NCBI GenBank assembly: GCA_031549185.1
Contig: JAVBQG010000027.1
Span: forward strand, 1-55,747
Source: JAVBQG01 sp031549185
GTDB taxonomy: Bacteria; Synergistota; Synergistia; Synergistales; Synergistaceae
Length of the DNA: 55,747 nt
Direction of reading: 5' to 3'
In this document: piece by piece, positions 15,816-23,445 of the stretch
Position numbering within the stretch: the first letter of the stretch is position 1
Layout: each line of letters starts with the position of its first letter
Made by a program: the position numbers and the translations under genes
The notes under the pieces: model-generated
Seen by the model: the letters and a program-made list of their open reading frames with translations, nothing else
Databases searched by the model: none
What the model was told of the DNA's origin: nothing

Positions 15816-17310
15816 CGACGTTGTCCTCGCGCTTCTCCATCACGTCGATCCGGTGCGTCACGCGCGCGAGCGTGCCCTGGAAGTCGACGCGGTACTTGTC
15901 CCACGCGAACTCGGGGCACTCGGCCAGATAGAAGCGGCGGTCGAACTCCTCCTCCCACATCGGGAGGTAGGTCTCGGCGATGTAGCGGGCGATGGCCGGG
16001 TGCAGTTCGACCAGGAAGGCCTCCGAGTGCGAGCCGAGCACGGCCTTGCGGAGGAAGCGCTTGGCCTTCATGGCGACCGTCTCCTCCTTGTCGACCCAGC
16101 CGAGGCCGCCGCAGAAGGGGCAGCCCCGGCTCATCACCTGCCGCATGTCCAGCCGCGCGCGCTTGCGCGTGATCTCGACCAGCCCCAGCCCGGTGACGCC
16201 GAAGACGCGCGCCTTGCAGCGGTCGTCCTTGAAGAGCTCCTGCATCCGCTCCACGAGCTTGTTCTTGTCCGACTGGCTGTCCATGTCGATGAAGTCGACC
16301 ACCACGATGCCGCCGATGGCGCGCAGGCGGAGCTGGCGCACGATCTCCTCGGCGGCCTCGAAGTTCGTGTGCAGCACGGTGTCCTGCAGGTCCTTGGAGC
16401 CGATGTACTTGCCGGTGTTGACGTCGATCACGGTGAGCGCCTCGGTCTGGTCGATCACGAGGTAGGCGCCGGAGGGCAGCCAGACCTTGCGGTCGAGCAT
16501 CTCCTCGATGGCCTTCTCGACCCCGTAGACGTCGAAGAGCGGCAGGTTGCCGCGATAATAGTTGAGCTCGGGGCGCTCGTCCTCCGGTAACTTTTGCAGA
16601 AAGGCCTCGATGCTGTCGCGCTCGTCCTCCGAGTCGACCACGATCTCGTCGATGTCGCCGGTCAGCTCGTCGCGCAGCATCCGCTCGACGAGCCCGATGT
16701 CGCGGTGCAGCAGACAGGGCGCGGCGTTCTTCTTGGCCTTGCGCTGGACCTCGGCCCAGCTCTCCATCAGCTCGGCCACGTCGCGCGCGAGGCTCTCCTC
16801 GTCGCACGACTCGGCCACCGTGCGCACGATAAGGCCGTAGCCGTCGGGGCGCAGCTGGCGGGCCAGAGCACGCAGGCGCGCGCGCTCCTCGTCGTCCTCA
16901 ATGCGCTTGGAGACGCCAATGTCGGTGTTGGACGGCACCAGCACGAGATAGCGCCCGGCGAGCGACACGCGCGGCGAGACGCGCGCCCCCTTGCCGCGGC
17001 GCGCGGTCTTGAGGACCTGCACCACCATGTCGGCTCCCGGCTTCACCGCCCCGTCGCGCACGTCGTTCAAGTACAAAAAGCCGTTGCGCCCGTCGCCGAG
17101 GCTGAGGAAAGCCGCGTTCATGCCGGGCAGCACGCTATCGACGCGCGCCTTGTAGATCTCGCCCGCCCGCTGCCGGTCGAGCATCCGTTCTATGTAGAGA
17201 TTGTCGAGCCGCCCCCGCTCGTCGAGGATCGCGATGCGGATCTCCTCCGGGTCGATGACGTTGACGATCAGTTTCATTCCACGTCTGGGTCTGTTGTTGC
17301 GGTCGGTCAT
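15790..17310 (-). CDS. rng: Ribonuclease E/G family endoribonuclease
   Basis: The 506-residue protein has an S1-like RNA-binding region (about 45-130, GMNAAFLSLGDGRNGFLYLND). The catalytic DNase-I-like domain contains VIDVNTGK and VVVDFID, whose aspartates bind Mg2+. The Zn-link reads CPFCGG. It lacks the long C-terminal degradosome scaffold, so it is RNase G-sized. It follows the DUF2344 gene on the minus strand, as in many bacteria where rng ends the mre/min/rodA series, and overlaps smc. The first ATG is chosen because a GAGGGAG site lies upstream; M12 is an alternative. Confidence 0.95.
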   Translation of the reverse strand: MTDRNNRPRRGMKLIVNVIDPEEIRIAILDERGRLDNLYIERMLDRQRAGEIYKARVDSVLPGMNAAFLSLGDGRNGFLYLNDVRDGAVKPGADMVVQVLKTARRGKGARVSPRVSLAGRYLVLVPSNTDIGVSKRIEDDEERARLRALARQLRPDGYGLIVRTVAESCDEESLARDVAELMESWAEVQRKAKKNAAPCLLHRDIGLVERMLRDELTGDIDEIVVDSEDERDSIEAFLQKLPEDERPELNYYRGNLPLFDVYGVEKAIEEMLDRKVWLPSGAYLVIDQTEALTVIDVNTGKYIGSKDLQDTVLHTNFEAAEEIVRQLRLRAIGGIVVVDFIDMDSQSDKNKLVERMQELFKDDRCKARVFGVTGLGLVEITRKRARLDMRQVMSRGCPFCGGLGWVDKEETVAMKAKRFLRKAVLGSHSEAFLVELHPAIARYIAETYLPMWEEEFDRRFYLAECPEFAWDKYRVDFQGTLARVTHRIDVMEKREDNVVVHRTSSA

Positions 17311-17320
17311 GATGACGATG

Positions 17321-17391
17321 ACTCCCTCCGTCGGCTCCCCCTCGGCTCGCTTCGCACGCCGATCCCCCTCTGAAGAGGGGGACGAGGAGGC
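17321..17391. repeat. Dispersed hairpin repeat, family 2, copy 1
   Basis: This copy begins ACTCCCTCCGTCGGCT and ends with a hairpin formed by CCCCCTC and GAGGGGG around TGAA. It resembles the copies at 34040, 34198 and 55710 in having a CTCCCTCCGTC head and a CCTC-GAAG-GAGG tail hairpin, but it is the most diverged. Confidence 0.5.
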
Positions 17392-17455
17392 TGCTCTTTG
17401 TATTCATTTTACGTCGTAAAAAAATTTTCAGATAATGGCTTCGGCGTAGCAGCCG

Positions 17456-17611
17456 AAACCCGACCTCTCCCTCCCCCGGCCCCTCCCTCCCCCAAAGCGG
17501 GGAGGGAGGGGAGCAAGACGAAACCGAAAAATAAATTTTTCTTTGCCTCTGACCCTGCCCTTCTCCCCCTCCCCGCTTCGGGGGAGGGGGCCGGGGGGAG
17601 AGGTCGGGTTT
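17456..17611. repeat. Palindromic intergenic repeat, family 1, copy 1
   Basis: This 156-base element has long imperfect terminal inverted repeats: it begins AAACCCGACCTCTCCC and ends GGGAGAGGTCGGGTTT. An inner pair of arms is built on CCCCAAAGCGGGGAGGG and CCCTCCCCGCTTCGGGG, around a centre of about 55 bases containing CTGACCCTGCCCTTCTCC. It fills most of the gap between the DUF2344 and RNase E/G genes (17311-17645), where no ORF was found. Related copies lie at 20092 and 23281 in the same orientation. Confidence 0.85.
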
Positions 17612-17645
17612 AAGGCCTTTGCTTCGATGAGTGGCCCCTTACTTG

Positions 17646-18263
17646 CTACACCGGCACGACCCTCCGCCCCGCCCCGTCCCAGCCGCCGACCGCCGTGCGT
17701 ACGACGGCGAGTTCGCTCCACTCGGAGACGAGGCCGGCTTCTTTCAAAGTCCGCACCATGCCGGAGGGACCGTTGCGTTCGAGGTCGCGCACGGCGAGCG
17801 TCGTTTCATCTCCCCCGGTCGAAATATCGAGCAGGGCGTCCGACGCGCGCAACGGGGTTTCGAGGGCGCCCGCGATCTTTTCGGCCGGGACGCCGGCGTT
17901 CGACGCGATGCGGTACGACGCGGCAGCGCAGAGCTTCGTCAGCGAGGGGCCGTCCGGGTTCGCGACCGCCTCTGCCGAGAGAAGCGCAACACCCCTCGGC
18001 ATCTTGTCGCGCCAGAGGGAAAACGATTCGCCGTCCCACGCCTCGAACCAGAAGTCCGCCGGCTCGCGGAGCCCCACCACGCCCACGGGCAGCGGCGGCG
18101 CCAGCACCAGCCGCGGGTGCGGCGAAAAACCCTGCGTCAGCTCCGGCTTAAGTCCGGCCCGGCGCGCCGCACGGCCGAAGAGCATCGGCAGGTCGGTGTG
18201 CGAGATGAAACAGGCGAGGCCCGTCTTGGAAAAACGAATCCTTATGCGAGGCATTGCGGGCAC
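17646..18263 (-). CDS. DUF2344 / radical-SAM-linked protein (TIGR03936 type)
   Basis: The 205-residue protein matches the family found next to or fused with the B12-type radical SAM protein, with the signatures RIRFSKTGLACFISHTDL and LTQGFSPHPRLVLAPPLPVG. It overlaps the end of that radical SAM gene by 22 bases, which supports a joint complex. The biochemical role of the pair is not established; a tRNA or RNA modification role has been suggested from its position near RNase G. Confidence 0.9.
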   Translation of the reverse strand: MPAMPRIRIRFSKTGLACFISHTDLPMLFGRAARRAGLKPELTQGFSPHPRLVLAPPLPVGVVGLREPADFWFEAWDGESFSLWRDKMPRGVALLSAEAVANPDGPSLTKLCAAASYRIASNAGVPAEKIAGALETPLRASDALLDISTGGDETTLAVRDLERNGPSGMVRTLKEAGLVSEWSELAVVRTAVGGWDGAGRRVVPV

Positions 18264-20026
18264 CTCCCGTCCCTCTCCCAGCCACAGGCGTGGCAGCCCC
18301 CGTCGCGGCAGTCGGGCGTCGACTCTTCCGCGAGGGCGCGCGAGCGTTCGCGCGCGAGGAACTCCTTGCTCACGCCGACGTCGATCATATCCCAGGGCAG
18401 CGGCTCGTCCAGCGACCGGGCCCGGCAGGCGTAGGCGTCCGGGTCCAGTTCAAGGTCGCGGAAGACCTGCATCCAGCGCGCGAAGTCGAAGCACTCCGTC
18501 CAGCCGTCGAAGCGCGCGCCGCGCCGCCAGGCCTCCTCGATCGCCGCCCCCAGCGTGCGGTCGCCGCGCGCGAAGACGCCCTCCAGGTAGGTCTGCTCCG
18601 GCTCATGGTAGGCGAGCGAGATCTTCTTGCTCTTCACGCGCCCCTTCACCGAGCGCCCGCGCTCGCGCAGAACCTCGCGGCTCGCCTGCGCCTCCCACTG
18701 GAAGGGCGTGTGCGCCTTGGGCACGAAACCCGCCAGCGACACGGCCACCTCGCCCCGGCGCTTGTGCTGCCGCGCGTGGTAGACGGCGCGGTTCGCGATG
18801 TCGAGGATGCCGTCGAGGTCCGCCTCCGTCTCCGTCGGCAGGCCCATCATGAAGTAGAGCTTGACGCGGTCCCAGCCGTGCCGGAAGGTCGCGTCGAGCG
18901 TGGCCTCGATCTCTTCGTCGGAGATGCCCTTGTTGATCACACGCCGTAGCCGAGCGCTGCCCGCCTCGGGGGCGAAGGTGAGGCCGCCGCGCCGCATGCT
19001 CTCCAGCGTCGCTGCCAGCTCCACCGAGAAGGCGTCCATGCGCAGGCTGGGCAGGCTGAGCTTGATGCTGCCCGCCGCCAGCGTCGGGCGCAGCAGCGCC
19101 AGCAGGTCGCCGAGCGGCGCCCAGTCGCAGGTCGCCAGCGACAGAAGGCCGACCTCCTCCCAGCCGGTGTATCGCAGCAACTCTTCGATCTGATCGGCCA
19201 CCGAGGCGGCGCTGCGCTCACGCACAGGGCGGTCGATCATGCCCGCCTGGCAGAAGCGGCAGCCGCGCGTGCAGCCCTTGAAGACCTGCACGGCGACGCG
19301 GTCGTGCACGATGTTGCTGTTCGGCACGATCATCGTGCGGTGAGTGAAGGCCTCGTCCGGGTTCGTTACGATGCGCCGCCGCACGGGATTCGAGCCGGGC
19401 GAAAAAAGGCCGGGCACGTAGACGCCGGGAACCTTCGCGAGTGCCGCGAGCCTGTCGGCGCGGCTTCTGCCTCGCACCTCCGCCAGCGTCCGCAGCAGGT
19501 CGGGCAGCACCGCCTCGCCGTCGCCGAGGCAGAAGGCGTCGAAGAAGCGCTCCAGCGGCGCGGGCGCCAGCGCCCCAGACCCGCCGCCGATCACCAGCGG
19601 GTCGCCGTCGCCGCGCTCGTCCGCGCGGAGCGGCACGCCGCCCAGGTCGAGCATCGTCAGGATGTTCGTACTGCAGAGCTCGTATTGCAGCGTGACGCCG
19701 ATCATATCGAAGTCGCGCAGGGCGCGCCCGGTCTCCAGCGACCCCAGCGGCTCGTTCGCCGCGCGCATCGCCGCCTCCATGTCCGGCCACGGACAGTAGG
19801 CGCGCTCGGCGTCCGCGAAGTCGAGCGACCGGATCAGCGCGTACAGAATCTGATATCCGAGGTAGCTCATGCCGACCTCGTAGGTGTCCGGAAAGGCGAG
19901 GCAGACGCGCACGCCTGCGCGCTCCTTGATCGGAAGGCTGCCCCATTCGCCCCCCACATACCGCCCGGGGCGTTTCACCCGCGTCAAAAGCGGCCACAGC
20001 CGGCGGGTCGTTTCGTCTGTCGTCAT
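18242..20026 (-). CDS. B12-binding-type radical SAM protein (TIGR03960 family)
   Basis: The 594-residue protein has an N-terminal cobalamin-binding-like domain (CLAFPDTYEVGMSYLGYQIL) and a radical SAM core with CxxxCxxC as GCTRGCRFCQAG, which would hold a 4Fe-4S cluster. A cysteine-rich C-terminal tail (CRDGGCHACGWERDGRCPQC) may bind another cluster or zinc. The ATG at 20026 is chosen because of the GAGGGAT site and because the conserved region begins after it; the frame is open to 20119. It lies between rodA and the DUF2344 gene in the conserved shape/division series. Its substrate is unknown. Confidence 0.9.
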   Translation of the reverse strand: MTTDETTRRLWPLLTRVKRPGRYVGGEWGSLPIKERAGVRVCLAFPDTYEVGMSYLGYQILYALIRSLDFADAERAYCPWPDMEAAMRAANEPLGSLETGRALRDFDMIGVTLQYELCSTNILTMLDLGGVPLRADERGDGDPLVIGGGSGALAPAPLERFFDAFCLGDGEAVLPDLLRTLAEVRGRSRADRLAALAKVPGVYVPGLFSPGSNPVRRRIVTNPDEAFTHRTMIVPNSNIVHDRVAVQVFKGCTRGCRFCQAGMIDRPVRERSAASVADQIEELLRYTGWEEVGLLSLATCDWAPLGDLLALLRPTLAAGSIKLSLPSLRMDAFSVELAATLESMRRGGLTFAPEAGSARLRRVINKGISDEEIEATLDATFRHGWDRVKLYFMMGLPTETEADLDGILDIANRAVYHARQHKRRGEVAVSLAGFVPKAHTPFQWEAQASREVLRERGRSVKGRVKSKKISLAYHEPEQTYLEGVFARGDRTLGAAIEEAWRRGARFDGWTECFDFARWMQVFRDLELDPDAYACRARSLDEPLPWDMIDVGVSKEFLARERSRALAEESTPDCRDGGCHACGWERDGRCPQCLA

Positions 20027-20069
20027 GGTTGATATCCCTCGTTTATGTCTATTTCGAATCTCTCGTACA

Positions 20070-20094
20070 CCGGCAAGGGCAGAGCCCTTGCCGG
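20070..20094. repeat. Perfect 11-bp hairpin
   Basis: CCGGCAAGGGC and GCCCTTGCCGG flank a three-base AGA loop between rodA and the radical SAM gene, abutting the family 1 repeat. It would form a very stable RNA hairpin but has no U-tract on either side. Confidence 0.6.
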
Positions 20095-20245
20095 ACCTCT
20101 CCCTCCCCCGACCCCTCACTCCCCCAAAGCGGGGAGGGAGGGGAGCAAAACAAAACCGAAAAATAGAATCCCTTTGCCTTTGACCCTGCCCTTCTCCCCC
20201 CTCCCCGCTTCGGGGGAGGGGGGCCGGGGGGGAGAGGTCGGGTTT
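20092..20245. repeat. Palindromic intergenic repeat, family 1, copy 2
   Basis: This copy of about 154 bases begins GGACCTCTCCCTCCC and ends GGGAGAGGTCGGGTTT. It shares the inner arms and the centre (AACCGAAAAATA, then TTGACCCTGCCCTTCTCC) with the copy at 17456. It occupies the gap between rodA and the radical SAM gene; no ORF lies in 20027-20272. Confidence 0.85.
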
Positions 20246-20272
20246 GCCATTGTGCGCGTCGAGGGGGAGGCC

Positions 20273-21394
20273 CTACCCCACGCTCCCCAGCCGGTCCCGC
20301 ACCGACGACACGGCGACGCTCTGCACGAGGGCGAGCGCGATGGCCTCCATCAGGAGGGAGCTTCCCCCGTAGCTGAAGAGCGGCAGCGGCAGGCCGGTGA
20401 TCGGCGCCAGGCCCATGCTCATGGCGATGCTCTCCATGACCTGGAACCAGAGCCAGGCGACGACGCCGACGGAGAGCATCTTGGCGCGGATGTCCTTCGT
20501 GCGGAAGGCCGCGCGCAGCAGCCGCCAGAAGAGCAGGGCGAAGAGAAGTATGACGATCACGCCGCCGACGAAACCGAACTCCTCCGCGAAGACGCTGAAG
20601 ATGAAGTCGGTGTGCGGTTCGGGCAGAAAGTGCAGCCTGCCCTGCGTGCCGTGCAGGAAGCCCTTGCCCCACAGCCCGCCGGAGCCAACCGCGATGCGCG
20701 ACTGGATCACGTTGTAGCCCGCGCCCTGCGGGTCGATGTAGGGGTCGAGGAAGACGACGAGCCGCAGCTTCTGATAGGCCTTGAGCGACCCCCAGAAGAA
20801 CGGCATGACCACGAGCGCGCCCCCCACGAGCGTCGCGAGATACTTTCCCGGCGTCCCGGCCACGACGAGCATCGAGAAGATGATGGCGCCGTAGACCAGC
20901 GTGCTGCCCAGGTCGGGCTGCAGAAGAATCATCAGGACGCTGACGCACGCCAGGGCGAGCGCCAGAAACAGCTTTTTGAGGTTGTCGGGGGGGTAGCGGG
21001 AGCAGAAGCGCGAGAGAAGGAGGATGAGAGCCACCTTGCCGAGCTCGGCGGGCTGGAAGCCGATCGAGCGGATGCGAAACCAGCTCTGCGCGCCTTTGGC
21101 TGCCGTGCCGAACACGAGGACGGCGGCAAGGACGACCAGCGTCAGGCCGTAGATCCAATAACCCCAGCGAATGAAACTCTGGTAGCCAATGCGCAGGATC
21201 GCCACATACGCGACGGCTCCCACCCCGCCCCAGACCAGCTGCCTGACCGCGAAGAGCGCCGTGGACCTGCGCACGCCTGCGCCTGCGCTGTATATCGATA
21301 GAAGACCGAGGCCGAAGAGCACAAGGGTGACAACGAGCATGGTGCGGTCGAGGCCCTTGCGGATCTCCCCCCAGGTATAGCCGAATTCGAGCAT
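20273..21394 (-). CDS. rodA: Peptidoglycan glycosyltransferase RodA (SEDS family)
   Basis: The 373-residue membrane protein has about ten spans and the SEDS-family signatures, including GAQSWFRIRSIGFQPAELGK and the C-terminal GLPLPLFSYGGSSLLM. It polymerises glycan strands for cell elongation, working with PBP2 encoded upstream (mrdA) and guided by MreB. It starts seven bases after minE, so it is the last gene of a minCDE-rodA run. The role as RodA and not FtsW is inferred from the mre/mrdA context. Confidence 0.93.
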   Translation of the reverse strand: MLEFGYTWGEIRKGLDRTMLVVTLVLFGLGLLSIYSAGAGVRRSTALFAVRQLVWGGVGAVAYVAILRIGYQSFIRWGYWIYGLTLVVLAAVLVFGTAAKGAQSWFRIRSIGFQPAELGKVALILLLSRFCSRYPPDNLKKLFLALALACVSVLMILLQPDLGSTLVYGAIIFSMLVVAGTPGKYLATLVGGALVVMPFFWGSLKAYQKLRLVVFLDPYIDPQGAGYNVIQSRIAVGSGGLWGKGFLHGTQGRLHFLPEPHTDFIFSVFAEEFGFVGGVIVILLFALLFWRLLRAAFRTKDIRAKMLSVGVVAWLWFQVMESIAMSMGLAPITGLPLPLFSYGGSSLLMEAIALALVQSVAVSSVRDRLGSVG

Positions 21395-21401
21395 AATGGG
21401 G

Positions 21402-21668
21402 CTAGCCGCTTCTCCTCCTGCGGCGAACCGTCTTCACGGGGATGTTGGCGACCAGTGCGACGGAGCGGTCCTCCCGTTCGAGCTCCAGCTCGATGCGAGT
21501 CTCGTCGATCTCGACGTAGTTCCGAATGACCTCGATGATATCCTTGCGAAGGCTCTCCATCAGCTCCGGCGAGAGGTCCGTCCGGTCGTGCATGAGGACG
21601 ACCTGGAGGCGATCCTTCGCGACGGTGCTGGATCGGTTTCGGTTGAAGAGGTTCGAGAGAAAACCCAT
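21402..21668 (-). CDS. minE: Cell division topological specificity factor MinE
   Basis: The 88-residue protein has the MinE N-terminal membrane-targeting segment (GFLSNLF), the MinD-interacting helix and the C-terminal topology domain (SLRKDIIEVIRNYVEID). It stimulates MinD ATPase and drives pole-to-pole oscillation so that division occurs at midcell. The ATG at 21668 is preferred over the GTG at 21674 because the AAGGGGG ribosome site is then well spaced. It lies 12 bases after minD. Confidence 0.93.
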   Translation of the reverse strand: MGFLSNLFNRNRSSTVAKDRLQVVLMHDRTDLSPELMESLRKDIIEVIRNYVEIDETRIELELEREDRSVALVANIPVKTVRRRRRSG

Positions 21669-21680
21669 TTTCACGCCCCC

Positions 21681-22481
21681 TTACAGCCCGAAGGCCTTTT
21701 TGAGTTTGCCGAAAATCCCGCCGGTATTCGCCTCCTCCATCGACAGGAAGGGCACATCCTGCCCCGCGATGCGCCTGGCGATGTTCGTGAAAGCCCTCGA
21801 GGCCAGCGAGGCGGAGGATATCGTCAGCGGTTCGCCGCGGTTGGCGCTGGTGACCACCGACTCGTCGTCCGGCACCATGCCGATCAGGTCGATCGCGAGG
21901 ATGTCGAGCACGTCGGAGACGCCGAGCATCTCGCCCTTCTTCACCATGTGGGGGCGGATGCGGTTGACGATCAGGCGGATCGGGCGCTTCTCCATCGACT
22001 CGAGCAGGCCGATGATGCGGTCGGCGTCGCGCACGGCGGAGACCTCCGGCGTCGTCACGACCAGCGCTTCGTCCGCGCCGGCGGCGGCGTTCTTGAAACC
22101 GGCTTCGATGCCGGCCGGGCTGTCGACCAGCACGTAGTCGAACTCCTTGCGCAGGTCGGCGCAGACCTTCTTCATCTGCTCGGCGGAGACCGCGTCCTTG
22201 GTCTTCGACTGCGCGGTGGGGATCATGTACAGGTTCTCGACCCGCTTGTCGCGGATGTACGTCTGGTTCAGGCGGCAGACGCCCTCCAGCGCGTCGATCA
22301 GCGTGTAGACGATGCGGTTTTCGAGGCCCATGATGACGTCGAGATTGCGAAGGCCGATGTCGCCGTCGACCGCGACGACCTTGTTGCCCATGGCCGCGAG
22401 CGCCGCCGCCAGGTTGGCCGTGGTCGTCGTCTTGCCGACGCCCCCCTTTCCGGAGGTCACTACGATAACCTTTGACTCCAT
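21681..22481 (-). CDS. minD: Septum site-determining ATPase MinD
   Basis: The 266-residue ParA/MinD ATPase has the deviant Walker A SGKGGVGKTT (residues 10-19), VDGDIGLRNLD, and VDSPAGIE as Walker B. The C-terminal amphipathic helix (GKLKKAFGL) is the membrane-targeting sequence. It recruits MinC to the membrane to block FtsZ ring assembly near poles. It sits between minC and minE on the minus strand. Confidence 0.96.
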   Translation of the reverse strand: MESKVIVVTSGKGGVGKTTTTANLAAALAAMGNKVVAVDGDIGLRNLDVIMGLENRIVYTLIDALEGVCRLNQTYIRDKRVENLYMIPTAQSKTKDAVSAEQMKKVCADLRKEFDYVLVDSPAGIEAGFKNAAAGADEALVVTTPEVSAVRDADRIIGLLESMEKRPIRLIVNRIRPHMVKKGEMLGVSDVLDILAIDLIGMVPDDESVVTSANRGEPLTISSASLASRAFTNIARRIAGQDVPFLSMEEANTGGIFGKLKKAFGL

Positions 22482-22537
22482 TGATACTCCTCCTCGGTGG
22501 AAACTTGTATGAAAAAAATATGATTATGCCGTGTTAT

Positions 22538-22564
22538 GTAGGGGCGAACGAAGTTCGCCCCTAC
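22538..22564. repeat. Perfect 12-bp palindrome overlapping the minC stop codon
   Basis: GTAGGGGCGAAC (22538-22549) and GTTCGCCCCTAC (22553-22564) flank a three-base GAA loop. The TAG stop of minC (22563-22561 on the minus strand) is inside the palindrome. Such GTAGGGGCGAAC-type hairpins look like dispersed elements. Here it would form a strong hairpin between minC and minD. Confidence 0.75.
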
Positions 22565-23232
22565 GCCTTCGCTTCCTCGACCTTGACGGCCGGCCAGAAG
22601 TCGATCAGCACCGATCCCTCGTCGACCTTGACGATGACCGGTTTGCCCCACCACGCCGCGCCGCGCTCGAGCGAACCGACGCGGCCGCCGATGCGCACCT
22701 GCAGGGCCTCCATCGAACGGGCCACGACCGCCGTGCTCTCGTCGCCCTCGACGCCCGCGTGGACGAGTCCGTGCAGGCGGCCGAGCACCGTGACGTTGCC
22801 GGAGGCGAAGACCTCCGCGCCGTCGTTGACGTGTCCGACGACGATCACGTCGCCAGCGTGCTCAACCCGCTGGCCGCTGCGCAGCGAGCGGTCGAGCCGC
22901 AGGGCCTTCTGCGCCTTGCTCGATCGCTTCGGAAGAGAAGGCTCTCCCGTCGGCAGGCCGATGCGCTTGAGGAGGTCCTGCGTCTCGGCGTCGTACGTGA
23001 TCCAGGCCTTGACCTCGACCTTCGAGGGCCAGACGAAGTCCGCGAGCACCCGGCAGATCGTCTCCTCCGAGAGTGCGCGCGCGCCGAAGTCGAGCACCAC
23101 GCCGGCACCCGGCAGCACGCCCTCTCCCTTCTTGCGCATCTCCTCGAACGAGGGGGCGAAGTCGCAGACCTGCAGCTCCTCGGAAATAATGCATCGCAGC
23201 ATCGAACCCGTCATGCCCTTCAGCTTGATCAC
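22561..23232 (-). CDS. minC: Septum site-determining protein MinC
   Basis: The 223-residue product has an N-terminal FtsZ-inhibiting domain and a C-terminal beta-helix domain with GDVIVVGHVNDGAEVFASGN, typical of MinC. The open frame runs back to 23352 through the repeat element, but the GTG at 23232 has a GGGAGGG ribosome site six bases upstream and gives the normal family length. It inhibits FtsZ polymerisation when bound to MinD. The stop codon is embedded in a perfect palindrome. Confidence 0.9.
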   Translation of the reverse strand: MIKLKGMTGSMLRCIISEELQVCDFAPSFEEMRKKGEGVLPGAGVVLDFGARALSEETICRVLADFVWPSKVEVKAWITYDAETQDLLKRIGLPTGEPSLPKRSSKAQKALRLDRSLRSGQRVEHAGDVIVVGHVNDGAEVFASGNVTVLGRLHGLVHAGVEGDESTAVVARSMEALQVRIGGRVGSLERGAAWWGKPVIVKVDEGSVLIDFWPAVKVEEAKA

Positions 23233-23280
23233 CGCGAACCCTCCCAAAAACGATTTGTCGTCCAAACAAGACATAAAATC

Positions 23281-23427
23281 AAAACCCGCGTCCCTTCGGG
23301 GCGAGCTCTCCCCCAAAGCAGGGAGGGGGAGCAAAGCAAAAACGGAAATCAAAACCCTTTGCCCTTGACCCTGCTCTTCTCCCCCCCCCCTCCCCGCTTC
23401 GGGGGAGGGAGGGAGAGCTCGGGTTTT
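23281..23427. repeat. Palindromic intergenic repeat, family 1, copy 3
   Basis: This copy of about 147 bases begins AAAACCCG, then CGAGCTCTCCC after an inserted CGTCCCTTCGGGG, and ends GGGAGAGCTCGGGTTT. Both arms carry AGCTC where the other copies have ACCTC/AGGTC, so the change is compensatory. It fills the gap between mrdA and minC. Confidence 0.85.
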
Positions 23428-23445
23428 TCACTTTTTCATTTTTTA

